A stretch of DNA of 64,000 nucleotides from contig JAUNPS010000001.1 of the NCBI GenBank assembly GCA_030536575.1, forward strand, positions 1-64,000. The letters are read 5' to 3'. The DNA is from Eubacteriales bacterium. Lineage in GTDB: Bacteria > Bacillota > Clostridia > Lachnospirales > Lachnospiraceae. The position numbers and the translations under genes are program-made. The notes beneath the pieces were generated by a model that worked only from the letters and a program-made list of their open reading frames with translations, did not search any database and was not told the DNA's origin. Below are positions 12,617-21,736 of the stretch, piece after piece (the first letter of the stretch is position 1; each line of letters starts with the position of its first letter).

Positions 12617-13897
12617 TTAATAAGCTGCTTTAAAATCAGCATCCAGCGCACTCAAGAATCCTTCCACATCCAGTTCATCCTTCATCAGATACTCCTGGAG
12701 CCTTGCCTGGATAATGCCATAGCCGCCGCCCTGGAACTGGACAATATCGCCGTTGCTCCAGCACTGGCCATTATTGACATACTCCATCAAATCATTGCAG
12801 GAAGTATTAAAGCTCATATCAACTTCCTTAAAGGTCGAAATCTTATTCCCCATCTCCGCGTATTTCTGTCCGGATTCCACCGAATACATCACTTCAAAAA
12901 CCTTCAGGCAGGCATCCAGCATTTCCGGATCTTCCGAATTATAGCACAGGGGGCCCGAACCCGGCTGAGCAATCACCACACTGTCCGCCGGATCATCCGA
13001 AACCGGCATCGGGAACGCGCTCATATTCACATCCGGATTAATGGAAAGCACGCCGTCCATCGTCCAGGAACCGTTCGCAATCATCGCGGCCTGTCCGGTG
13101 GCCACCATATTCAGAGCGGTCGCCCAGTCTGTCGCCATCGGATCATCGGAGAAATAGTCGCGCAGAGAATACAGGATTTCAAAGGATCTTGCATAAGCCT
13201 CATCGTCCGCGAAGGTATCCGTCAGGCTCTCTTTATCCTCATACCAGGTCTTGTCCGCCTCAAATCCGCCGTAACCGCCCATGCAGAGGGTCATGTAAAT
13301 CGGTGACATCTGCTCCTGCAATGTCCAGATATCGCCAAAGCCGCAGGCAAAGGGGGCAATGCCGTTTTCCTGTAAGGTATCGCACACCGCATAAAGCTCC
13401 GTCAGCGTGGTGGGCACTTCCAGCTCCAATTCCTCAAAAATGTCCTTGTTATAAAACAGCCCATAGTAATTCGTATCCATTGGCACATACGCCTGCGTAT
13501 CGCCGGATACCCCCGCGGACAATACCTCATCCTGAATATTGGAAATCCATTCCTCGCCGCTCAGATCATAGACATAGCCGGCATCCACATATTCCTGCAC
13601 ATTAAACCCGCCGAAAATGCCCGGTGCATCATCGCTTGCAATCTTCGTCTTCACGATCTGGTCAATGCTGTCTGAGGAATACGTCTGCATATCAAGGGTA
13701 ATATACGGATATTTCTCTTCCACGGTCTCCTTTACCCACTCAGACCATGCGCTGATCCCGTCCTCATTGTAGCTGTTCAGCCAGGTTACGGTAATGGGGT
13801 CATGGGATTCTTCCTCCGCATAGACGCCGATGCCTGCCATCGAAGCCATCGCGGTACACGCTGCCAGTACGAAAGCCAGTTTGTTCCTTTGTCTCAT
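12617..13897 (-). CDS. Extracellular solute-binding protein, family 1 (MalE-type)
   Basis: The 426-residue product has a signal peptide ending in GVYA-EEE and then the family-1 fold (ITVTWLNSYNEDGISAWSEW; DAPGIFGGFNVQEYVD; NGSWTMDGVLSINPDVNMSAFPMP). It delivers substrate to the two permeases just upstream in the operon. No ATPase gene is present here, which is common for CUT1 systems that share an MsmX-type ATPase. A short LAAC segment lies inside the hydrophobic core, but cleavage at VYA fits better. The flanking M24-like pairs suggest an unusual substrate. Confidence 0.93.
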   Translation of the reverse strand: MRQRNKLAFVLAACTAMASMAGIGVYAEEESHDPITVTWLNSYNEDGISAWSEWVKETVEEKYPYITLDMQTYSSDSIDQIVKTKIASDDAPGIFGGFNVQEYVDAGYVYDLSGEEWISNIQDEVLSAGVSGDTQAYVPMDTNYYGLFYNKDIFEELELEVPTTLTELYAVCDTLQENGIAPFACGFGDIWTLQEQMSPIYMTLCMGGYGGFEADKTWYEDKESLTDTFADDEAYARSFEILYSLRDYFSDDPMATDWATALNMVATGQAAMIANGSWTMDGVLSINPDVNMSAFPMPVSDDPADSVVIAQPGSGPLCYNSEDPEMLDACLKVFEVMYSVESGQKYAEMGNKISTFKEVDMSFNTSCNDLMEYVNNGQCWSNGDIVQFQGGGYGIIQARLQEYLMKDELDVEGFLSALDADFKAAY

Positions 13898-13973
13898 AAT
13901 AAAATCCTCCTTTTTAAAAATAATTCTATAGCATGCCGCTTACGCGTGCATTACTTTCCATTTGTTTCCAGTA

Positions 13974-14816
13974 TCAGCCCTTCACCGCCCCGGCGGTAAT
14001 CCCGCCCACCAGGTATTTCTGCATCAGCAGGAAGAAAATCAGTACCGGGATCATTCCCATAATCGCCGCCGCGAACGCCATATTGTAGTCCGACGCGTAT
14101 TCGGAAAAGAAATAAAACTGCTTGATCGTCAGCGTCCGCACCTCGTCCTTCTGCAGAAGGATCAGCGAAATGTTAAAATCGTTCCACAACCACATCGCAT
14201 GAAGCGCAGCCACCGTGGCCGTAATCGGCTTCAAAAGCGGAAAAACAATCATCCAGAATGCTTGAAATTGGTTACAGCCATCGATCCGCGCCGCTTCCTC
14301 CAGCTCCACCGGAACCGATTTGATAAATCCCACATACAAAAACGTGGCATAAGCGACGCTGATTCCCGTCAGCATAATAATCATACCCAGCAGATTGTTG
14401 ATCAGGCCCATACTCTTAAAAATCTTGTATACCGGAATCATGATAACCTGGAAAGGAATCATGATCGAAGATAAAAAGACCCGATCCAGAATTTTAAAAT
14501 AAATATGCTTGTTCAGATTCCGGGCAATGGCATGGCCGCTCATCGAGGAACACACCACGATCAGCACATCCCCTGCCACCGTCACAATCAGCGTATTCAG
14601 CAGCGATTTTGAAAAGTTAATCTTTTTCATCGCGTCCTGATAATTGGCAAAGGACAGGGACGACGGCAATGCCAGGGCGTTTTCCGCCGTTTCAAGCTGC
14701 GTCTTAAAACTGTTCACCACCGCGATATAAAACGGGGACAGGAACAGGAAAATGACGAGAACCGCCAAAACCGTCCAAAGCACTTTTTCAACAGGAGATC
14801 TTCGCATTGTTGCCAT
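13974..14816 (-). CDS. ABC permease, MalG-type (CUT1)
   Basis: The 280-residue product has six membrane helices and the EAA loop ELEEAARIDGCNQFQAFWMIVFPLLKP that docks the ATPase. The C-terminus ending VGGITAGAVKG is typical of MalG-like subunits. Its start overlaps the stop of the MalF-type gene. It forms the channel with that protein. Confidence 0.95.
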   Translation of the reverse strand: MATMRRSPVEKVLWTVLAVLVIFLFLSPFYIAVVNSFKTQLETAENALALPSSLSFANYQDAMKKINFSKSLLNTLIVTVAGDVLIVVCSSMSGHAIARNLNKHIYFKILDRVFLSSIMIPFQVIMIPVYKIFKSMGLINNLLGMIIMLTGISVAYATFLYVGFIKSVPVELEEAARIDGCNQFQAFWMIVFPLLKPITATVAALHAMWLWNDFNISLILLQKDEVRTLTIKQFYFFSEYASDYNMAFAAAIMGMIPVLIFFLLMQKYLVGGITAGAVKG

Positions 14817-15661
14817 TACAGTTCCACCTCCCGCTTCCGGAAAAAGTTCGTCATCAGGTTCCCGACAAGGATCAGGAAGGCCAGAAATGCGAGAGAAATC
14901 GCCTGCCCGTATCCCGCCCTGCTATAGGTGTACAGGTTGTTATAAATATACATGGAAATCGTTTCACTGGCTCTGGCGGGGCCGCCTCCGGTCGCCGACA
15001 TCACCGTGCCGAATTCCTTCAGCATCGCGGTAAAGGTCATAGTCACACAGGTGGTAAAGGCCGGCGCGATCATTGGCAGCGTAATGTTCTTAAAAACCGC
15101 CAGACGGCCCGCGCCATCCACAATCGCCGCTTCCACCAATTCCGTCGGCACATTTTTCAGCGCCGCATAATAAATCAGCATATTGATGCCCGCCCCATTC
15201 CACAGGGCAATGACCACGATAGCCGGAAGCACCCAGAACATACTTCCCAGAGGGCTGTTCAGTCCCGTCAGGGCGCTCAGGACAAAACGGAAAATAAATT
15301 TCCAGATATATGCGGACAATACGCCGCTTAAACAGCACGGTACAAAGACGATCAGCCTGCAGATGCTTCCGAATTTCCCGTTAAATTTCGTGAACAGAAG
15401 GGCCAGCCCCAGCGTCACCGCATTGTTTGCGATCACGCCGATCACCGCCAGGATCAGCGTATTTTTGATCGGCGCCACGATACGGGAATCCGAGAACATC
15501 CGGATAAAATTTTCCAGCCCCACATAGTTGTAATCCTTTGTCACACCGTTCCAGTCCGTAAAGGCAATGTTGATTCCCATAAAAAACGGGATCAGGAGGG
15601 CAATGCAAAAGAAGAACAGGGACGGAAGCGTAAACAAAAAGCTCGAAAGATTTTTTTTCAT
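14816..15661 (-). CDS. ABC permease, MalF-type (CUT1)
   Basis: The 281-residue product has six membrane helices and an EAA loop (ELVEAAIVDGAGRLAVFKNITLPMIAP). It is the first transporter gene after the first M24-like pair, 12 bp downstream of it. It lacks the large periplasmic loop of enteric MalF, as usual in Firmicutes. Confidence 0.95.
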   Translation of the reverse strand: MKKNLSSFLFTLPSLFFFCIALLIPFFMGINIAFTDWNGVTKDYNYVGLENFIRMFSDSRIVAPIKNTLILAVIGVIANNAVTLGLALLFTKFNGKFGSICRLIVFVPCCLSGVLSAYIWKFIFRFVLSALTGLNSPLGSMFWVLPAIVVIALWNGAGINMLIYYAALKNVPTELVEAAIVDGAGRLAVFKNITLPMIAPAFTTCVTMTFTAMLKEFGTVMSATGGGPARASETISMYIYNNLYTYSRAGYGQAISLAFLAFLILVGNLMTNFFRKREVEL

Positions 15662-15673
15662 CCGCCATCCCTC

Positions 15674-16894
15674 CTACTGAATAAAAATTTCTTCCACTTC
15701 CCTTGGGAATGCGTTCAGCCGGACAGCCCCGTTTTCCTGAATTTCATACAGATCCGCACAGTACATGGTTTCCGCGCCTTCCATCTTCAGCTCCGGCGCA
15801 ACCGCAAGCACCATTCCCTCCTTCACGATCATGGTCTGCTCATAAGTAAGATGCGGAGCTTCCCCCGCCTGAACGCCGACTCCATAAAGGAAATTACTGG
15901 CATCCTCCGGCATTCCCTGTTTTTTCCGGAACGCCTGGACCTTCGCCGCCGTTTCCGCCAGGGTCGTCCCAGGCTTTAAAAGAGATGCGGCAAAATCCTG
16001 TACCTTCACCAGCTTTTCCCAGTTCTGTTTCGTCTCTTCCGACGCTTCCCCAAGGACAAAGCACCGCCCCAGCACGCCATAATAGTCGTCGTAGCCGACA
16101 CACTGGACTTTCAGGTTCAGCCGGTCGCCTTCCCGCAGGATTTTTCCCGGATAAAGGACTTCTTCCAGTTTTTCTTTTCTGCCGTCCTGCCCGGAAGTCA
16201 GATGTACGACCGCGTTTCGGGTGACGTCCTCACCTCCGCAGCCCATCTGGTAAGCCCGGTAGCGCAGTTCCTTCACGAAATCCCCTTCCAGCCTTCCGGG
16301 AATCGCCAGAACGCCCACCGTAGGAAACAGCCGGTCATGGAAATCTGCCATGTCCCGGAGAATTTTCCGCTCTTCCGGACTTTTCCAGGCCTTCAATTCA
16401 TTCATTTCATGCGTCACATCGACCCATGCCATGCCCGGAATATTCGCTTCCAGATACTCCTTCACCGTCCTGCGCAGGGAATCCGGAAAAACAATCCCGA
16501 CCCGCTTCTTCTCCGTAAGTTCCTCGGACACGTACCGGTAGTAGAACGCCGGAACGTTCGCCGCATCCCCAAAACGGGTATCCTGGGTATTCGTTGCGTC
16601 CACTTTCGTATAGTTTTTCTGCTGCTCGTCGCTGAAGCACTCGGAGGTCAGACAGATTTTCATTTCCCCTGTCCGCGAAAAGATCAGGATTTCCTCCGTG
16701 GGCCGCTCGCTCAGTCCGGCTCCTAAAAGCCATTGAAAATAACCGCCCCGAACCATGTCAACCAGCATCAGCACATCCGTTTCTTTTTCTTCCATCAGCC
16801 GCTTTACCGCTTCTCTTCTGCGTTCCAGCTCCGTATGCGGCATCTGATAATAGCGGCACTCCCAACCGGCCACCATTGCTTTCGTGATATCCAT
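15674..16894 (-). CDS. M24/creatinase-fold protein, type B, metal ligands missing (copy 1)
   Basis: The 406-residue product is a paralogue of 9905-11104. In the place of the metal Asp pair it reads LNLKVQCVGYDDYYGVLGR. The conserved His of the M24 family is also lost (YGVG instead of HGIG), and the late Glu positions are AP and DLYEI. It is thus even further from a metallopeptidase than copy 2. It is co-transcribed 18 bp after the type A partner and 12 bp before the MalF-type permease. A binding or non-metal catalytic role on the transported compound is the most I can infer. Confidence 0.8.
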   Translation of the reverse strand: MDITKAMVAGWECRYYQMPHTELERRREAVKRLMEEKETDVLMLVDMVRGGYFQWLLGAGLSERPTEEILIFSRTGEMKICLTSECFSDEQQKNYTKVDATNTQDTRFGDAANVPAFYYRYVSEELTEKKRVGIVFPDSLRRTVKEYLEANIPGMAWVDVTHEMNELKAWKSPEERKILRDMADFHDRLFPTVGVLAIPGRLEGDFVKELRYRAYQMGCGGEDVTRNAVVHLTSGQDGRKEKLEEVLYPGKILREGDRLNLKVQCVGYDDYYGVLGRCFVLGEASEETKQNWEKLVKVQDFAASLLKPGTTLAETAAKVQAFRKKQGMPEDASNFLYGVGVQAGEAPHLTYEQTMIVKEGMVLAVAPELKMEGAETMYCADLYEIQENGAVRLNAFPREVEEIFIQ

Positions 16895-16912
16895 ATCCGT
16901 CCCCCCTTTTCG

Positions 16913-18151
16913 TCAATGCGGCAGCACGATCAGCTCCTGCGGGAAATCGTTTGCGCGCACGCCGCCCTCTTCTGTGACAAAGTACGTATCCAGCGCAAAA
17001 ATCCCGTCCATTGCATCCGTTCCCGGATAAGGCCTTTGGATCACCGGATGCGCAATGTAATGCATCCCTGCCCGCAGCGGCGTATGCTCGGAGGGCGCAT
17101 TGAGATAGGGCTGCTCCCCGTACTGAAAGCCCAGGCTGTGTAAATAATTTTGGTCATTCGTCAGAAAACCGCAGCTTGTAATATATTCTCTGTTTTTATC
17201 TGCAATTTCCCGGACACTGACGCCCGGCTTCATCATTTTCGCCGCATTTTTCTGGGCTTTTACCGCCATGTCCCAGTATTTTTTCATCTCCGGGCTGGGT
17301 TCTCCCAAAATGCAGTACCTGCCAAGGGCGCTGTAGTGACCGCCCGGCCCGTTGGTTTCAATCAGGATAAAAATCTTGTCTCCCTGCCGCAGCACGAACC
17401 CCGGATAAGGCTGCCGCTTCATCCCGTCCGGGCTTGGCTCATCCTGGGGGCCGCAGTTGACGCAGAACACATGGACGAAATGTCCGCCGCTTCCCAGGCG
17501 CATGGCCAGGTATTGGAATTCATCCGTAATTTCTTTCAGGCTCCGTCCAGGACGGACAATTGTTCTGGCAGCCGCCATCAGCTTTTCATTCATTTTATTG
17601 ACCTGACGGATCAGATAGGTTTCTTCTTCGCTTTTTACCACCCGAACCGCATCCAGTTCCAGCCCAATGTCAAAATAGGTAAAGTTCCCCAGGACAGCCT
17701 TCATATTTTCATACCAGGTATTTCTTAAAACTTCCGGATGAATCATGGCGATCCGCAGCGGTTCTTTCTTTTCGCAGTCCCGCAGGATATCCCGCGCGTC
17801 AAAAGTATCTACAAAGCGCAGCTCCGGGTGAACCGCCTGCACCGGTTTTCTTGCAATCCATTTTTCAAAATCCGTAGGCCGCTCCGTCCGGTAAACCCCT
17901 TCGTTTTCCACGTCCCTTCCCAGGACAACGGTAATCGCTCCTTCTTTTGGAACCAGGATTGCTTCGCATTCCCGATTTCCGATAAACCAATGATTATACC
18001 CTTCATAGGAGCCTTCCAGGACGATCAGGTAATCCGCCTGCGCTTCCCGCATGACCTGTCTGGCCAGGGCCCATCTGCGCTCCATCTCTTTTTCTCCAAA
18101 TACCAGAACCTGTTCAAAGCGTTCCAGCATGGTTCTGCCCGTCAGTTCCAT
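16913..18151 (-). CDS. M24/creatinase-fold protein, type A, metal ligands missing (copy 1)
   Basis: The 412-residue product is a paralogue of 11121-12368: IFILIETNGPGGHYSALGR at the Asp-pair region, YLHSLGFQYGEQPY at the His region, and AHP where the EP motif should be. It is the first gene of the operon, preceded by AAGGAGGCAGAAGG and divergent from the histidine kinase gene. The A-B order is the same in both pairs, so a two-gene unit was duplicated around the transporter and the halves have since diverged. Confidence 0.8.
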   Translation of the reverse strand: MELTGRTMLERFEQVLVFGEKEMERRWALARQVMREAQADYLIVLEGSYEGYNHWFIGNRECEAILVPKEGAITVVLGRDVENEGVYRTERPTDFEKWIARKPVQAVHPELRFVDTFDARDILRDCEKKEPLRIAMIHPEVLRNTWYENMKAVLGNFTYFDIGLELDAVRVVKSEEETYLIRQVNKMNEKLMAAARTIVRPGRSLKEITDEFQYLAMRLGSGGHFVHVFCVNCGPQDEPSPDGMKRQPYPGFVLRQGDKIFILIETNGPGGHYSALGRYCILGEPSPEMKKYWDMAVKAQKNAAKMMKPGVSVREIADKNREYITSCGFLTNDQNYLHSLGFQYGEQPYLNAPSEHTPLRAGMHYIAHPVIQRPYPGTDAMDGIFALDTYFVTEEGGVRANDFPQELIVLPH

Positions 18152-18275
18152 CCTTCTGCCTCCTTACTTTTCTTTTCTGACATTACCCTAACACATCTTT
18201 TATTGTTGTACAATTTGTTTGAACCGAACTGCGTAAAATGGCTACTGAGTTGCTTAAATCCCCTACCGGAATGTA

Positions 18276-18303
18276 TTGATTTTTTCTCTTTTTTCGTTAA
18301 AAT
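18276..18303 (+). promoter_or_regulatory. Promoter of the kinase/LytTR pair
   Basis: TTGATT (18276-18281) and TAAAAT (18298-18303) are 16 bp apart, 60 bp upstream of the kinase start. The 211-bp region is shared with the divergent M24-like/transporter operon, the natural place for LytTR regulator sites. Confidence 0.55.
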
Positions 18304-18362
18304 GTAGATAGAACCATTTTATTTCCAAAAAAATTGTGCATTTTAACAAAGGAGTGACCCTT

Positions 18363-20963
18363 ATGCCGGCTGGAAGGCTTCCCATGCACCTGAAAAATAT
18401 CATCTATTATCTGCTCTTTCTGTTGACCCTGGTCGTTTCCGTCTACATGGTTTTTACCATTACCGGCCACCAGATGCGTTACCTGAGCTACCTTCTGTAT
18501 GATAAATCCCATTTGTCCGCGGTGTACCGCCTGCTGAACCAGTCTGTCCTGCGCAAGCTTTTGTTTTCGGTTCTCTTGTTTTTCACCGCGATGATCATGT
18601 TGTACCTTTTTTATTTTTCCTACTACCAGCTCGTCTATCTGAAGCTTTCGGTGGTCTGCTTAGGCTGCATTTTTTACTGTGCCTCGCTGACGGAAACGGA
18701 CACGATTTTTTATATCGGAACCTCCCAGGGCCAGCTCTGGCAGAATATGGGGCTGATTTCCTGTATCTTTCTGGTGCTTCTTTTCCTGTATCTGGCGTTT
18801 GATTCCTTTCTGGAAAAACACAGCGTGTTCTTTATGCTGATCCCGCTCTTGTTCTATGGCGGCTTGTCTGTCTTCATGCTGTTCCGCCGCTATTCGGCCA
18901 ATACGCAGCTAATGCCGTTCCTCTTTTTCAGCCTCGCCGCCCTTTCCCTGTTTTTTACCTTCTGGTGCCTGTTCAGCAGGGATTTTCGGACGCTGCTCCC
19001 TGCGCTGCCCGCCCTGGCCGGAATTTTCTTTCTTTTATACGCCAATTATGTTGTCAGACTCCACGTTTATGTGATTTCACTCCTGAATCAACGGGCCGCC
19101 TACTACGATGCCAGCCTTTATGTGGCAGTCTGCACGGACGCCTATCTGCTTTTCCGAACCATTTTCCGGAACCGAAACCGGATGATGCACAGCCGGGATC
19201 TGAACCGGAAGATGGAAGAGCTGGATCAGTCCAAGCAAATGCTCCTGGGGCTCTTATATTTCAATGTAAAAAATTACCTGTTCAGCGCCAAAACCGCGCT
19301 GGATTCCCTCCAGGCCCAGCCCGGCCTTCCGGACGCCGCCCAGGAAAACGTCTCCCAGCTTCGCAAAGAACTGCACAACATCGGCACGCTTTATAATCAG
19401 ATTCACAACTATACGATTTTTTACCGGAATTCCCTGAACCTGCACCAGACCACCATCAACATGGATCTCTTTTTCCGCCTGCTCTCCGAACGGCTTTCCT
19501 ATTCCGGTCTGCTTTTGCCGGACGACCAGGTGCAGATTCCCACCGGGAGCGGTTACGCAGACATTTTTCCGGAATATCTGCTGCAATCTTTAGAAGACCT
19601 GCTGATCCTTCTGCGCCAGCAGCTCCCAAACGGCTGCCTGGAAATCAAAAGCCGCACGGCTTCCGGCGACATTTCCCTGATCCTCCGGTTTTTCCCGCCA
19701 AAGCCTATGGAAAACGACCGCATCCGCAAAGGCCGCCCGCTGCTTCGGGCCGCGGCAGGCCCTTCCCTGGATCTGAACAGTCTGGATTATATTTTGAGCA
19801 TTCTCAAACATCAGGCAAAGGCCTGCGGCGGGACACTGGGCGTTTCTTCCGACTACAGCCTGGTTCTGCAAATGTCTTTTCCGGCTGCCTCTGCGGAACC
19901 TGCGGCGTATTCCCAGGAATGTTTTCCCTGCGCGGACAAACAGGCCAGCCATCTTCTGTTTCTCTCCTCGGACATTGCCCAGACAGAGGAAATCAAAAAG
20001 CTGCTGCCCTTTGACCAGTACCACATTACCATTGCAAATGATGCGGAGTATTTTCTGGAGCATCCCCAGGCGCTTTCCGCTTACTCGCTGCTGATCGTTG
20101 GGAATCTCTACCGCCGCATCTATTTCCGGGATTTCTATCATGCGGTGCGCCTGGACTACCCGATGACGGCCCTGCCGATCCTGATGCTCCTGCCGGATCT
20201 CTATGCGGAAAACAGCTTTTACATCCGCTCGACCATTAACGACTACCTGATCCCGCCCTATTCCCAGGTATCCCTTGCGAAAAAAATCCACTCCCTGGTA
20301 GCCGTAAAAAAGACTGCCGATATCGCGCTGGAAGCCCATCTTGAATTCTGGCAGTCTCAGATCAACCCACATTTTATTTTTAATTCGATCAATTCGATCA
20401 TGCATATGTGCATCAAGGAGCCGATGAAGGCCTACGCGCTTCTGGACGATTTCAGCGAATACCTGCGCGGCCATCTGCTTTCCCTGTCGCTGAACCGGAT
20501 TTCGACCATCCAGAAGGAAATCGACCTGATCTCCGCTTATCTGCAAATTGAGAAAGCCCGGTTCGGGGACAAGATTTATTATGAGCTCGATGTGGACTGT
20601 GCCGAGGATTTTCCCATTCTCCCGCTTCTGATCGAGCCGCTGATTGAAAATTCGATCAAGCACAGTTCCCTGCACGAATCCGGCGTGACGGTCAGCGTCC
20701 AGATTTTCCAGGATGGAAATCAGCTTTTCGTGCGGGTTGCCGACGACGGGAACGGCATGCCGGAGGAAACGGTTCAGAAAATTTTGTCGAACACGTTTGA
20801 GAGCAATTCCATCGGCCTGTCGAATGTGTGCAGCCGTCTCCGGCATTATTACCACACGGCGCCCTCCATCGAAAGTACCGTAGGCCAGGGAACGACCGTG
20901 CAGTTTACCATCTCGCAATCATCCAAAAAGGAGGACAACGATGCTGAAAGCAATCATTATTGA
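18363..20963 (+). CDS. Multi-domain LytS/YesM-type sensor histidine kinase
   Basis: The ATG at 18363 has AAAGGAG 8 nt upstream and gives 866 residues; an upstream in-frame ATG at 18336 lacks a site. About eight membrane helices fill residues 1-260. A first, eroded kinase-like part follows (residues 280-520: a helical DHp-like segment, then a region resembling an ATPase domain without clear N and G boxes). A receiver-like part (about 530-650, SHLLFLSSDIAQTEEIKKLL, LLIVGNLYRR) lacks a normal phospho-acceptor Asp. The real kinase core comes last: QSQINPHFIFNSIN with H670, then PLLIEPLIENSIKHS and DDGNGMPEE. It pairs with the overlapping regulator gene. Confidence 0.88.
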   Translation: MPAGRLPMHLKNIIYYLLFLLTLVVSVYMVFTITGHQMRYLSYLLYDKSHLSAVYRLLNQSVLRKLLFSVLLFFTAMIMLYLFYFSYYQLVYLKLSVVCLGCIFYCASLTETDTIFYIGTSQGQLWQNMGLISCIFLVLLFLYLAFDSFLEKHSVFFMLIPLLFYGGLSVFMLFRRYSANTQLMPFLFFSLAALSLFFTFWCLFSRDFRTLLPALPALAGIFFLLYANYVVRLHVYVISLLNQRAAYYDASLYVAVCTDAYLLFRTIFRNRNRMMHSRDLNRKMEELDQSKQMLLGLLYFNVKNYLFSAKTALDSLQAQPGLPDAAQENVSQLRKELHNIGTLYNQIHNYTIFYRNSLNLHQTTINMDLFFRLLSERLSYSGLLLPDDQVQIPTGSGYADIFPEYLLQSLEDLLILLRQQLPNGCLEIKSRTASGDISLILRFFPPKPMENDRIRKGRPLLRAAAGPSLDLNSLDYILSILKHQAKACGGTLGVSSDYSLVLQMSFPAASAEPAAYSQECFPCADKQASHLLFLSSDIAQTEEIKKLLPFDQYHITIANDAEYFLEHPQALSAYSLLIVGNLYRRIYFRDFYHAVRLDYPMTALPILMLLPDLYAENSFYIRSTINDYLIPPYSQVSLAKKIHSLVAVKKTADIALEAHLEFWQSQINPHFIFNSINSIMHMCIKEPMKAYALLDDFSEYLRGHLLSLSLNRISTIQKEIDLISAYLQIEKARFGDKIYYELDVDCAEDFPILPLLIEPLIENSIKHSSLHESGVTVSVQIFQDGNQLFVRVADDGNGMPEETVQKILSNTFESNSIGLSNVCSRLRHYYHTAPSIESTVGQGTTVQFTISQSSKKEDNDAESNHY

Positions 20964-21675
20964 CGACGAAACTCTGATTCTCGACAATCTCTCTTACATT
21001 TTCCAGCAGCTTGAAAATGCCACTCTGCTGAAAGCCTATGCCGATCCCGCGCAGGCTCTGGAAGAATACGCGTACTTGAAGCCGGATGTGGTCATTGTGG
21101 ATATCAACATGCCCTCCATGAACGGACTGGAATTCGCGGAAAAGCTCCGCCTGCTGGACGACCAGGCGAACATCATTTTCCTCACCGCCTATGACCAGTA
21201 TGCCATCGACGCCTTTTCCGTCCATGCGGTGGACTATATCCTGAAGCCGGTCACGACCTCCAAACTGAAAAAATCCCTGGCTCGTATCCAGGGAAAGGAG
21301 GACGCCCACGCGGAACAGCTTCCGGCCTCGGAGACGACCGGGCATCCGCTGAAAATACCGGGGCTTTTGAATAACCGGATTCATCTGCTGAATCCGGCGG
21401 ATGTGCTGTATATCGAGGTGAACCAGCGAAGCGTTTCGTGCTGTACGGGAAGCGAGGTTTATCAGCTGAAGCATAATATTTCTTATTGGGAGGAGCTTTT
21501 GTCGGGGAAGGGATGGTTCCGGTGCCACCGGTGTTTTCTGATTAATCTGAATCAGGTGGCGGAGATTTCGCAGATGTTTCATAATACGTATGAGGTGCGG
21601 CTGCATCATTGCCAGACGGTGATTCCGGTGAGCAGGACGTATGCGAATGCGTTTAAAAAATATCTGGGGCTGTGA
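20941..21675 (+). CDS. LytTR-family response regulator
   Basis: The 244-residue product has a receiver domain (IIIDDE, phospho-acceptor D54 in VVIVDINMPSMNG, Lys in YILKPV) and a LytTR DNA-binding domain (about 140-244; ADVLYIEVNQRSVSCCT, WFRCHRCFLINLNQV). It overlaps the kinase gene by 23 nt, so the two are coupled. The likely target is the divergent transporter/M24-like operon; the ribose-type transporter, which runs toward it from the other side, is a second candidate. Confidence 0.95.
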   Translation: MLKAIIIDDETLILDNLSYIFQQLENATLLKAYADPAQALEEYAYLKPDVVIVDINMPSMNGLEFAEKLRLLDDQANIIFLTAYDQYAIDAFSVHAVDYILKPVTTSKLKKSLARIQGKEDAHAEQLPASETTGHPLKIPGLLNNRIHLLNPADVLYIEVNQRSVSCCTGSEVYQLKHNISYWEELLSGKGWFRCHRCFLINLNQVAEISQMFHNTYEVRLHHCQTVIPVSRTYANAFKKYLGL

Positions 21676-21689
21676 AATGCCAGACATTT

Positions 21690-21716
21690 AAAAAGCCGCC
21701 GGGGAAAATCCCCGGC
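21690..21716. terminator. Convergent terminator
   Basis: GCCGGGG, loop AAAAT, CCCCGGC form a 7-bp stem (21698-21716). On the minus strand it is followed by GGCTTTTT, so it ends the ribose-type operon; on the plus strand it may also slow read-through from the regulator gene. Confidence 0.8.
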
Positions 21717-21736
21717 AGCTCTCATTTCGGCTTCAA

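Noticed and set aside
12617-13897. Lipoprotein signal at the LAAC segment
   Set aside because: The Cys lies inside the hydrophobic core and a better signal peptidase I site (VYA-EEE) follows; the other binding proteins here are cut the same way.
9905-18151. Active Xaa-Pro aminopeptidases
   Set aside because: The metal ligands of the M24 family are missing in all four proteins in my alignment by eye.
19590-20918. Long open frame antisense to the histidine kinase
   Set aside because: The plus-strand kinase has clear motifs through the same stretch; the antisense frame is a by-product of GC-rich codons.
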